Shown: piece after piece, positions 10,448 to 18,547 of the stretch | How the letters are laid out: each line of letters opens with the position of its first letter | Position numbering within the stretch: the first letter of the stretch is position 1 | NCBI GenBank assembly: GCA_027048495.1 | Contig: JALTWS010000029.1 | Coordinates: 1-44,320, forward strand | DNA from: Candidatus Azambacteria bacterium | Lineage (GTDB): Bacteria; Patescibacteriota; Minisyncoccia; GWC2-36-17; M10-OD1-4 | DNA length: 44,320 nt | Direction: 5' to 3' | Translations under genes and position numbers: made by a program | Notes under the pieces: generated by a model | Told to the model about the DNA's origin: nothing | What the model saw: only the letters and a program-made list of their open reading frames with translations | Database searches by the model: none

Positions 10448-11033
10448 TCTAAAAAATCAAAATAATGTATATGTTTTCATTGATGCATCAAATCTTTGGA
10501 GTGCACAAAAATCAAAAGGCAGGTTTTTTGATTTTGAAAAATTAAAAAGTTTTTTAAAACAACAACATAATGCAAAAAGCATAAAAATATTCTACTATAC
10601 GGCGTATCCTGCAGAAGGAACAAGAGATTATTCATTAGATGGAAAACACAAGTTTTTTACATACCTTCGCAAAGGTCTTGGGGTTGTTGTTCGCAAAAAA
10701 GAATTGAAGCGAATTACTGTGCGTTCTGATAAGGGGGATATTATAGAAGAGAAAGGAAACATGGATGTAGAGATGACCATTGACGCTCTTCACTATAAAA
10801 ATAAATATGATATAGCAGTATTGTTTTCAGGGGATTCGGATTTTCTTGCGCTGGTAACTTATTTGAGAAATAATGGAAAAAATATATATATTTATTCTTC
10901 AAAAAATAACATATCAGAAGAATTAAGAACAGGAGGAGATGGATATATTGATGTATTGAAAATTTCAGAAGATATTTGGGGTCGTGAACTACAACACAGA
11001 GCAGGGAGAAACAAAGGAGAAAATTCGCCATAA
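10437..11033 (+). CDS. NYN-domain (LabA/DUF88-like) predicted ribonuclease
   Basis: VYVFIDASNLW, KGNMDVEMTIDAL, IAVLFSGDSDFLALV acidic motifs; start overlaps ORF4 by 11 bp. Confidence 0.9.
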   Translation: MKNNLKNQNNVYVFIDASNLWSAQKSKGRFFDFEKLKSFLKQQHNAKSIKIFYYTAYPAEGTRDYSLDGKHKFFTYLRKGLGVVVRKKELKRITVRSDKGDIIEEKGNMDVEMTIDALHYKNKYDIAVLFSGDSDFLALVTYLRNNGKNIYIYSSKNNISEELRTGGDGYIDVLKISEDIWGRELQHRAGRNKGENSP

Positions 11034-11040
11034 ACGAAAA

Positions 11041-11064
11041 GCAACCCTCCTCGCGGAAGGCTGC
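11041..11064. other. imperfect hairpin GCAACCCTCC-TCGC-GGAAGGCTGC
   Basis: 8 of 10 positions pair; immediately after the NYN gene. Confidence 0.5.
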
Positions 11065-11080
11065 CCTTGGATGTAAAACC

Positions 11081-11107
11081 CTTTCAGTTTATGGCTAAAA
11101 CTGAAAG
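11081..11107. other. perfect 10-bp hairpin CTTTCAGTTT-ATGGCTA-AAACTGAAAG
   Basis: exact inverted repeat, 7-nt loop, no following T-tract. Confidence 0.75.
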
Positions 11108-11219
11108 ACATTCTTAGTATAACAAAATTAATTCTTTAAAGTCAAATGGATTCTTAAAGGATTGTTTTGTGCCAAAATGAAGCTAAAAAATATAAAATTA
11201 AAATAAATGATTAGAAGTT

Positions 11220-11915
11220 ATGAAAACAAAAGAAGGATTATGGAAATTAAGCCCAAGTGGATTATATGGGTATACAGAATGCAAATCCTGCTTTTGGGTT
11301 GATAATAACTATAAAAAGCAAGGAACATTACCGTTGCTTTTAAATTCTGCTATGGACTCCATACTAAAGCACAGATATGACAAATACAGAAAAAAGAATA
11401 CATTTCCGCCAGAAGTTAAGGAGCTTGAAAAAGAGGGAATAATGCCATTTACAGACATTGTAAAGCTTGAGGAGTGGAGAGAGAAAATAAATTCTCTTAA
11501 AGTTATAAACAAAAAAGTTGGATATGTGCTTGCCGGCAAGATTGATGATGTTTTGCTTGAACCTGACGGAGAAACTTTAATTCCTGCAGACTATAAATCA
11601 TCTGGTAACGCTCCGGCAGAAGATAAGCAAAAATATTATCGTGATCAGCTGGCGGCATACGGATACATGTTTAAGTGTCATGGATATAAAGTGTCCAGTA
11701 GGGCTTACTTGCTTCATTATTTTCCAAAAGACAAAACAAATCCTAATATAAAAGTAGAATTTGTCGGTCATATTGATTTGGTTGATATATCTAAAATAAA
11801 TATTGAAAGAAAACTTAAAGATATAGTGAAATTATTAAATGGAAAATATCCGGGGCATAATCCAAAATGTAAAAATTGCAGTTATCATGAGGGTAGAGTT
11901 AAATATGTTCAATAA
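11220..11915 (+). CDS. Cas4-like PD-(D/E)XK nuclease superfamily protein
   Basis: GKIDDVLLEPDGETLIPADYKSS (D...DxK), downstream QLAAYGYMF, CxxC near both ends (ECKSC, CKNC). Confidence 0.75.
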   Translation: MKTKEGLWKLSPSGLYGYTECKSCFWVDNNYKKQGTLPLLLNSAMDSILKHRYDKYRKKNTFPPEVKELEKEGIMPFTDIVKLEEWREKINSLKVINKKVGYVLAGKIDDVLLEPDGETLIPADYKSSGNAPAEDKQKYYRDQLAAYGYMFKCHGYKVSSRAYLLHYFPKDKTNPNIKVEFVGHIDLVDISKINIERKLKDIVKLLNGKYPGHNPKCKNCSYHEGRVKYVQ

Positions 11916-12094
11916 AATTTAGTTTGTGATGTTATTGAGGTAGAAAATTTGTTTTAGTAAAAAATATCAATATGACAGTAAAATTATCAAATGATGTGGA
12001 ATGTCTTTCAAGTGCTAAGCTGAATAAGAGAGTATATATTAATTAAATTTTGTGCGTAGCATCGTGTTATATAACAGATTGGGTTTTGTTTTAG

Positions 12095-12280
12095 TTAGTT
12101 TTGGGTTTTATAAAGGCTGACAAAGCCTATTTTTATATTTGCATCTTTTCCAAAAGCAGGATCGTTCGGGTCGCTAATTTTACAGCCTAGGCAAGAGTTG
12201 TTTGTTTAAGTTAGTTTGATTTTTTTTGACATAAAGAGTTTCAAGATACAGTTCTCCTGTTGAGTGTATGTTTGTTTATT
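12095..12280 (-). pseudogene. decayed gene remnant
   Basis: Minus-strand frames read STGELYLETLYVKKNQTNLNKQ then, after a frame change, CKISDPNDPAFGKDANIKIGFVSLYKTQN*; protein-like composition with no start. Confidence 0.4.
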
Positions 12281-12587
12281 GTTTATGATTGGAGAGATAG
12301 CAACAAAATTTTAATCAGAGATATAGAAAATATAGCATTTTTTATTTGTTTTTTGTACAAGTATTGCAAAGATTTAGTATTTTATGAGTGTGTTTGTATA
12401 TTTTTCTCATTTTTTCTATACAAATAATGGCATAAGCTTGGTATTTTTATAAATACCTTTTGGTTAAATTTAAAAATAAGTGTATTATTGAAAAATATAT
12501 TTATGTAACATTATCTTTGTTTTTCGGTCTTCTTATAATGAGCGAGGCTATTGGACTTGCTCTTTAATTAATAATTAAAGCAAAAAC

Positions 12588-13736
12588 ATGAAAAAATTGC
12601 GAAATTTTATTTTTGTGTTTGCGTTTGCTTCCTTTGCTTTTTTTGGTGTGGCGGGGAATTTGCAAGCGGCAAAGCCGTCTGATTTTGGCCTTAAAGAAGG
12701 CAATCTTATAAGCGCTATATTTTCCGATGATCCTGATGTTTATATTATAAACAACGACGGATACAAGCGCTTGTTTCTTAACGAAGAAATATTTAATTTT
12801 TACGGGCATTTGGGAGGGTTTTTCAATGTAAAGCTTGTTCCTCAAGAAGTTGTTGATTCTTTTCCCACATCCGGACTTTTCAGAAACTGTGAAGCGGACG
12901 ATCCAAGAGTATTTGGCGTTTCTGTTGAAGGCGAGGATACAGGAACTATGAGCTGGATAAATATGACAGCAGAAGAAGCTCTTGCTGAAGATCCAGATTT
13001 TTTCAAGAAAGTTTTTTGTGTGAATGATAAAGAATTTAAGTGGTATCCAAAAAAAGGAGAATTTAAATCTTTAAAAAGCGTTCCAAATTATGAGAGGAAA
13101 AAGCACAAGATAAAAGAGCTAAAAGAGAAAAAAAGAAAGATAAAAGAACATGCAAATGATGATGACGATGAATTTTACAAAAGAAATTTTAAAAATGTAG
13201 GAAAAATACTTTTGTGTCATAAGGATAAAAAAACAATCCGTGTTTCATTGCATGCTTTAAGAGGGCATTTAAGGCACGGTGATGAAATTGGCGCTTGTTT
13301 TGGTATAGTTTACGATGATGATGAAGAAGATGAAGACAAAGATGACGACAAAGAAGATAAAAAAGATCACGACAAAAAGCATGATGACGATGATGACAAT
13401 GATGATAAAAAAGAGCACGAAGATGACTATGATAACACAATAGATACAGTATCTCCTTTAATTTCAAACATTGTTGCCACAAGTACAAAAGACACATCGG
13501 TAGATATTAAGTGGGAAACAAACGAAGCTTCAACAAGCAAGGTTTATTATTCAACTTCAACTCCAGTTTTGGCAGTAAGCGCAACAAGTTTTATTGAAGA
13601 CACCGCTTTGGTAAACTCACATACCATAAATTTGACAGGACTTACAGCATCAACTACTTATTACTTTTTAGTTGAGTCAACCGATACTTCAGGAAACACA
13701 GCAAAATCTCAAGAAGGGTCGTTTACCACAAAATAA
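12588..13736 (+). CDS. secreted/surface protein with K/D/E low-complexity linker and C-terminal fibronectin III-like domain
   Basis: Signal peptide (MKKLRNFIFVFAFASFAFFGVAG); CH...LRGHLRHGDEIGAC motif; C-terminal SNIVATSTKDTSVDIKWETNEASTSKVYY...GLTASTTYYFLVESTD. Confidence 0.85.
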   Translation: MKKLRNFIFVFAFASFAFFGVAGNLQAAKPSDFGLKEGNLISAIFSDDPDVYIINNDGYKRLFLNEEIFNFYGHLGGFFNVKLVPQEVVDSFPTSGLFRNCEADDPRVFGVSVEGEDTGTMSWINMTAEEALAEDPDFFKKVFCVNDKEFKWYPKKGEFKSLKSVPNYERKKHKIKELKEKKRKIKEHANDDDDEFYKRNFKNVGKILLCHKDKKTIRVSLHALRGHLRHGDEIGACFGIVYDDDEEDEDKDDDKEDKKDHDKKHDDDDDNDDKKEHEDDYDNTIDTVSPLISNIVATSTKDTSVDIKWETNEASTSKVYYSTSTPVLAVSATSFIEDTALVNSHTINLTGLTASTTYYFLVESTDTSGNTAKSQEGSFTTK

Positions 13737-13750
13737 AAAGCAAAGCCAAA

Positions 13751-13783
13751 CTTCAAAAACCCCCAAGTAGGGGGTTTTTGAAG
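13751..13783. terminator. intrinsic terminator
   Basis: Perfect 14-bp stem CTTCAAAAACCCCC / GGGGGTTTTTGAAG with loop AAGTA. Confidence 0.9.
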
Positions 13784-13799
13784 TTTAATTTAAAAAAGC

Positions 13800-13833
13800 A
13801 TACCAAAGTTTAAAAGCTTTTAATTTTTGGTAT
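13800..13833. repeat. 34-bp near-palindrome ATACCAAAGTTTAAAAG|CTTTTAATTTTTGGTAT
   Basis: One mismatch and one wobble across the arms; lies between convergent genes. Confidence 0.75.
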
Positions 13834-13877
13834 GAAAAAAGATATAAGTTGCTTGTGAGAGGTTGACACAAAAAATA

Positions 13878-14090
13878 TTATTTATCTTTTGATGATGGGA
13901 GTGATTTTGCAAGAGAGTATGCTATTGGCAACATAACAACAATATAAAAAAACCAGTCTCTTGTTGTATGGAGCAGAGGATGAATGTTTTCGTTTAAAAG
14001 ATTTTTTGAGTGCAAAAGTCCAAGAATAGTTGATGCTATCCAGCCTCCTGCCAGTATGCCTATTATCCAATTTTTTGTGCTATAATTCAT
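13878..14090 (-). CDS. small membrane protein
   Basis: 70 aa with two hydrophobic segments; extended -10-like TGCTATAAT just upstream on the minus-strand side is not established. Confidence 0.55.
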   Translation of the reverse strand: MNYSTKNWIIGILAGGWIASTILGLLHSKNLLNENIHPLLHTTRDWFFYIVVMLPIAYSLAKSLPSSKDK

Positions 14091-14259
14091 TTAGTTGTTT
14101 TTAGCAATTTAAGAAAACATTTTATCAAAAAAATTTTTGCAATTCAAAATTTTTTGTGGATAACTAAAATCAATTGTTTAAAATATATATCATTCTTTAG
14201 CCTTTTAATTTGTTATTTTTTTTGTTAATATAAAAGGAATTAATCATTAAAAAATAAAG

Positions 14260-15033
14260 ATGAATTTACAACAAGACGATTTTGATAAAGATGACATCTT
14301 AAGTGAAGTTATAAGCAAAAACGAAGATGACAAAACTTTATCAGAAAAAACAAAACAAACTAAAAAAAGCGGTAACATTATAAAATTAGTTCTGTTTATT
14401 ATTGTTATTTTGGCTTTTGTTTATTATGCTGATAATGCTGGTTTTTTTGATAAGTTCAAAAAAGGACATTTAGTTGCAAAAGTTAACAATGAGGCGATAA
14501 CAAAAAAAGACTTAGACCAAAGGATTAATTTGTTTAAAGTTCAGCTTCAAGGAGCAGGAGCTGATTTTTCAGAAGATGATATAAAAGCTCAGGCGCTTGA
14601 TTCCCTTATAAACGACAAGTTATTGGTGCAAAAGGCAAGGGAGAACGGTTATGTTGTTTCTGATGATGATGTTAGCTCTGAGATTGAAAGTATAATAGCT
14701 CAGCTTGGAGGCAAAGCAGAGTTTAAAAACCAGCTTTTAAAAGAAGGATTGACTGAAAAAGAGCTAAGGACGGGAATAAAAAATAGAATGCTTGTTCAAA
14801 AGTATATATCTGACAATATAGATCTTGAGTCTGAAAATGCGTCTTTGACAGAAGAGGAGATAAAAAGTTTTTATGATGATTTTTTTGGCTCACAACAGAA
14901 TCCTCCTTCATACGAAGATGTAAAAGATCAAATAAAAAATCAATTGCTTAACCAAAAAAGGAGAGATAAAATAAATGCTTTTGTAAGTTCATTAAGAGAT
15001 GAGGCAAAAATAGAGATTATAAATAACAATTAA
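14260..15033 (+). CDS. membrane-anchored SurA N-terminal-like chaperone domain protein
   Basis: TM segment, then VAKVNNEAITKKDLDQRI...LDSLINDKLLVQKARENGYVVSDDDV typical of SurA_N; no PPIase domain seen. Confidence 0.75.
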   Translation: MNLQQDDFDKDDILSEVISKNEDDKTLSEKTKQTKKSGNIIKLVLFIIVILAFVYYADNAGFFDKFKKGHLVAKVNNEAITKKDLDQRINLFKVQLQGAGADFSEDDIKAQALDSLINDKLLVQKARENGYVVSDDDVSSEIESIIAQLGGKAEFKNQLLKEGLTEKELRTGIKNRMLVQKYISDNIDLESENASLTEEEIKSFYDDFFGSQQNPPSYEDVKDQIKNQLLNQKRRDKINAFVSSLRDEAKIEIINNN

Positions 15034-15037
15034 AAAT

Positions 15038-15481
15038 ATGAACTTAAAAAAATATACAACAAAAAAGAATTTGGACAAATATGCGTTTTTTTGGTCTGAA
15101 GCAAGGTTAGTTTTGGCGGCGTTGGCTTTGTTTTTTGGAGGAAAGCCGATTATTTTGTTTTTTGGTAGTGGGATGTTTGTAAGTTCAATTTTAAACCTTT
15201 CTTGGGTTATTTCTGGTATTGCCGCTTTATATTTGCTTTACAGATGGAACGCAAACCATAAAAAGATATTTGGGAAAAAAGACGCAAAGACTAATTTTGC
15301 TTTTTTTGTCAGTGTTGTTTCCGGAATAAATTTAGGTATAGCTGGTATTTTAGCAAATAATATAGGAATGCTTATTTCTTCAAACAGGCTTATATTTTTT
15401 GTTGTTGGTATTTTATATCTTTGGTCTGCAAGACAGCTTTTTGTGGAGTTCAAGCAAAACGAAAAAAGGATATTTAATTAA
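15038..15481 (+). CDS. multi-pass membrane protein of unknown function
   Basis: 147 aa, about four hydrophobic helices, starts 5 bp after the upstream ORF. Confidence 0.75.
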   Translation: MNLKKYTTKKNLDKYAFFWSEARLVLAALALFFGGKPIILFFGSGMFVSSILNLSWVISGIAALYLLYRWNANHKKIFGKKDAKTNFAFFVSVVSGINLGIAGILANNIGMLISSNRLIFFVVGILYLWSARQLFVEFKQNEKRIFN

Positions 15482-15502
15482 ATTAATTTTTAATTTAAAA
15501 CT

Positions 15503-16045
15503 ATGACAACAGAAAAAAACAATATAGGTTTTTTATGGTTTTTGGTAGCGGTTATCTTAATAGTCGCTTTTTGGTTTGCTTTTACCCAAAAAGACACAAG
15601 CCAAAGCGACACAACTTTTGAGAAAAAGCAGGAAAATGAGTTTTGGGAAAATGTGCCAATTCAAGGAGCAAACCATATAGCTTATGGAGCAAAGCATCCT
15701 CCTTACAACACGAATCCGCCAACGTCTGGTTGGCATTATGGAAACTCTGCAGACTGGGGAGTGTACCAAAAAGAGCTTGAAGATGAGCTTGTTGTTCACA
15801 GTCTTGAGCATGGCGGGATATGGATATCTTACAAAGACATAGACAAAAGCACAAAAGAAAAATTAGAGAAATTAGCAAAAAAATATCCTCAAAGGGTGGT
15901 GCTTTCTCCAAGGCAAAAAAATGATTCTAAAATAGCAGTCGTTTCTTGGGGTAAGATAATGAAATTAGATGAGTTTGATGAAAATAAAATAGAAACTTTT
16001 ATACTCAAAAACACAAACAAATCTCCAGAGAAGTTTGCAAGATAA
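15503..16045 (+). CDS. DUF3105-family protein
   Basis: N-terminal TM; HPPYNTNPPTSGWHYGNSADWGVY...VVHSLEHGGIWISY. Confidence 0.85.
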   Translation: MTTEKNNIGFLWFLVAVILIVAFWFAFTQKDTSQSDTTFEKKQENEFWENVPIQGANHIAYGAKHPPYNTNPPTSGWHYGNSADWGVYQKELEDELVVHSLEHGGIWISYKDIDKSTKEKLEKLAKKYPQRVVLSPRQKNDSKIAVVSWGKIMKLDEFDENKIETFILKNTNKSPEKFAR

Positions 16046-16121
16046 TTTTGACTTTTAGCTTTTTTGTGCTAAATTATAATAGCAATCTGAACATAAACAA
16101 TCCAAAAGGAGGACAAAAAAG

Positions 16122-16457
16122 GTGAAAAACCAGCATACAAAACAAAGGGTTCTTTTTGATACCAAAAAGATGAACAGGGAGAGCTTAAAAAAGGCTATCC
16201 TTGAAGATATGCTAAGTTTCTATTTTTCTGGTCGCGGCGCCACGCTCTACGATCTTTTAGAGTGTGTTGAAGAAGAAGAAAAAGAGCGGGTTGAAGCTTT
16301 GTTTTTCTCAAGCGACATCCAAAGATTTTTTTACAAAACAGGACAGGTTTATGTCCTTTTAGGAACAAAAAAGAACTTGCAGGAAGTTATGGAAATTACT
16401 GGCGTCTGGTATGAGAGTTTCTCTCCAGTGCCTCCGCTTGTTGCAAGCAACCAATGA
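16122..16457 (+). CDS. hypothetical protein
   Basis: GTG start behind strong AGGAGG; followed by an intrinsic terminator. Confidence 0.7.
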   Translation: MKNQHTKQRVLFDTKKMNRESLKKAILEDMLSFYFSGRGATLYDLLECVEEEEKERVEALFFSSDIQRFFYKTGQVYVLLGTKKNLQEVMEITGVWYESFSPVPPLVASNQ

Positions 16458-16464
16458 ATATTTT

Positions 16465-16497
16465 GCGCTTGGATACAAATGTGTCCAAGCGCTTTTT
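16465..16497 (+). terminator. intrinsic terminator
   Basis: GCGCTTGGATAC-AAAT-GTGTCCAAGCGC then TTTTT. Confidence 0.9.
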
Positions 16498-16565
16498 GGT
16501 TATTTACTAATATTTTTTGTTGTGCTATAACCTAAAATAATATTGAACCAAAGAGGTGGTTTGTT

Positions 16566-17234
16566 ATGGTTCGCTTCTGCTTTTTGACAATTATTTTTTT
16601 GTTTTTGCTTTCTTGCGTATCATATTCTATTACAAAAACAGGAGTTGTTTTTTCTGATGAAAAATCTTGGGAAAGATACAAAGATAAATTTGTGGCCTGG
16701 GCAAGTAAAGGAATTGGCAAAATAACAGAAGAAGATGCTGAGAAAATGCTTGGCAGGCCTCTTAAAATAAAAAGCACAAAAGATTTAACAGCAAAAGGCT
16801 GGTCTTTTTCTACAAACGAAGTGTCAAAATTTGATTCTGGGTTTTACAGAAGGGTTAATGGAAGTTACAAAGAGCATATTGTGGTTATGACGTTTACCAA
16901 AGACAAAAAGCTTTTTGATTTTGAAGTCCAGTCTTCTTTTGTTCCTACTTCAACCGATTATTTTTCTTCTGAACCTGTAGTGAGATATTATCTTTATGTG
17001 TATTTTATGGATAGGTTAGGAGATGTCCTTTCAGATTCTTTGGACAGATCACTTGAAAAATTCAGAAGAAAAGTAAAATTAGATGTAAAAGAAGTATCAG
17101 ATAATTTTGAAGAAAAGTATGTTGTGAAAGATAAAAAAGAGGAAGGAAACAACACATCAGAAAGCATAGATAAAGAAAAGCTAAAAAATGATGTGAATGA
17201 ATTTATAGATGAAGTATTTGATGAAAGCGGCTAA
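16566..17234 (+). CDS. predicted lipoprotein of unknown function
   Basis: Signal sequence with lipobox FLLSC; upstream GAGGTGG ribosome-binding-like sequence. Confidence 0.7.
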   Translation: MVRFCFLTIIFLFLLSCVSYSITKTGVVFSDEKSWERYKDKFVAWASKGIGKITEEDAEKMLGRPLKIKSTKDLTAKGWSFSTNEVSKFDSGFYRRVNGSYKEHIVVMTFTKDKKLFDFEVQSSFVPTSTDYFSSEPVVRYYLYVYFMDRLGDVLSDSLDRSLEKFRRKVKLDVKEVSDNFEEKYVVKDKKEEGNNTSESIDKEKLKNDVNEFIDEVFDESG

Positions 17235-17251
17235 AACTTAGCCGCTTTTTG
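17226..17251 (+). terminator. intrinsic terminator overlapping the stop codon
   Basis: AGCGGCTAA-AAC-TTAGCCGCT then TTTTT; stop TAA lies in the 5' arm. Confidence 0.85.
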
Positions 17252-17311
17252 TTTTTAATATAATGGTAATGTATGTTATAATTTAAGTATGCTAATTAAT
17301 TTATATTTTTT

Positions 17312-17764
17312 ATGAAAAGCATTATGTTAAACAAAGGAAAGATAATTCAGCTTGGAACAGTTGTCTTTTGGCTTTTGTTTTGGTTTTTTAGCGTTTTGGA
17401 TAAATTTATAACCCAGAAATTTTTATGGGTAGGAAAAGATTTTTTTGATGAGTTTGTTGAGCTTTTTGAGTCAATAGGAATAAGCAATATAGTTGTGGTT
17501 GGGGCGTTTTACTGGTTTGTTGTAGCTTTGGAGATTGTAGCTTTTTTGTTTATGTTTTTTGCTTTTTTATCATATTTTAAAAATCAAAAAAAATCCGAGA
17601 ATTTCTTTTTTTGGGGAATATTTTTTAGCTTGTTTATTTTTTCTTTTTTTATGGTGGGTGATCAAATTTTTGGTGAAAGAGAAGAGCTTTTGGAACACAC
17701 TATTTATTGGGTGGCTGTTATAGTCTCGTGGGGAGCTTATAAATATTTTCCTAAGTTGGATTAA
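17312..17764 (+). CDS. multi-pass membrane protein (unknown)
   Basis: 150 aa, hydrophobic helices; extended -10 TGTTATAAT upstream. Confidence 0.7.
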   Translation: MKSIMLNKGKIIQLGTVVFWLLFWFFSVLDKFITQKFLWVGKDFFDEFVELFESIGISNIVVVGAFYWFVVALEIVAFLFMFFAFLSYFKNQKKSENFFFWGIFFSLFIFSFFMVGDQIFGEREELLEHTIYWVAVIVSWGAYKYFPKLD

Positions 17765-17768
17765 TATT

Positions 17769-18089
17769 TTATTCTACAGGAAAGCCTTTTTCCTGCCACT
17801 CTAGCATACCTCCAGAAACATTTTTTGCATTTTGGTATTTTTTCCCAAAAAGAAGCTCTTGTGCCATTGCGCTTCTTCCTCCGCTTCTGCAAATAAGGTA
17901 TATTTGCGCGTTTTTGTCTGGAACTTGTTTTTCTATTTCGCTTTCAATTATATCCAAAGGTATATTTATACTTTCTTTTATGTGTCCTTGTTGATATTCT
18001 TCTTCTGTCCTTACATCTATTATTTTTATGTCTTCTTTTTGTTGTATTTTTTTGTAAAGTTCTTCTGTGCTTATTAAATTTGAATTCAT
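17769..18089 (-). CDS. rhodanese-like domain protein
   Basis: IKIIDVRTEEEYQQGHIKESINIPL...IYLICRSGGRSAMAQELL; internal Met at 18089 preferred over ORF start 18131, which overlaps the upstream gene. Confidence 0.85.
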   Translation of the reverse strand: MNSNLISTEELYKKIQQKEDIKIIDVRTEEEYQQGHIKESINIPLDIIESEIEKQVPDKNAQIYLICRSGGRSAMAQELLFGKKYQNAKNVSGGMLEWQEKGFPVE

Positions 18090-18105
18090 TTTTTTTGTTA
18101 TTTTG

Positions 18106-18453
18106 TTAATTATTAACTCTTCCATAGTCATCTTGCAGTCTGACTATGTCGTTTTCATCAAAATGCCCGAAGGCTATTTCTAAAATTCTTGCGGGATTTT
18201 GCTTCGCTTTTATGCAATGAATTGCTTTTTTAGGGACAAAAAGCTCGTCTCCAGCTTTTGCTTCTATTTTTTTATCATTCAAAGTAAAGATAACTTCTCC
18301 GTCTAGAACTCTCCAAAACTCGTCTCTGAAGTTGTGATACTGCAAGCTTAGTTTTGAGTTTGGATTTATGTTTATTATTTTTACAGTGCAGTTTTCTTCT
18401 TGAGTAAATTGTTCAAAATATCCCCATGGCCTTTTTTGTTTGTGAGTTTTCAT
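18106..18453 (-). CDS. cupin, mannose-6-phosphate isomerase type II-like
   Basis: RPWGYFEQF...CTVKIININPNSKLSLQYHNFRDEFWRVLDGE...AIHCIKA. Confidence 0.85.
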   Translation of the reverse strand: MKTHKQKRPWGYFEQFTQEENCTVKIININPNSKLSLQYHNFRDEFWRVLDGEVIFTLNDKKIEAKAGDELFVPKKAIHCIKAKQNPARILEIAFGHFDENDIVRLQDDYGRVNN

Positions 18454-18547
18454 ATATTTGGTTTAATAAACATTTATATTATACATAATAAGCATTTTAT
18501 ATCAATCATTGAAAATAAGCTGTTTTTGGTGTATAATTTTTTGTTAT

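Noticed and set aside
195-11915. Complete DISARM, BREX or type I R-M locus
   Set aside because: The helicase and methylase fit the general theme, but DrmA/DrmB, PglZ/BrxC and HsdS-type genes are not visible.
12111-12135. Terminator-like AGGCT-GACAA-AGCCT with T-rich tail
   Set aside because: Only a 5-bp stem and it falls within the putative gene relic; too weak to call.
14155-14163. Perfect DnaA box TGTGGATAA
   Set aside because: Single copy in AT-rich intergenic DNA with no cluster, dnaA or dnaN nearby; insufficient for an origin.
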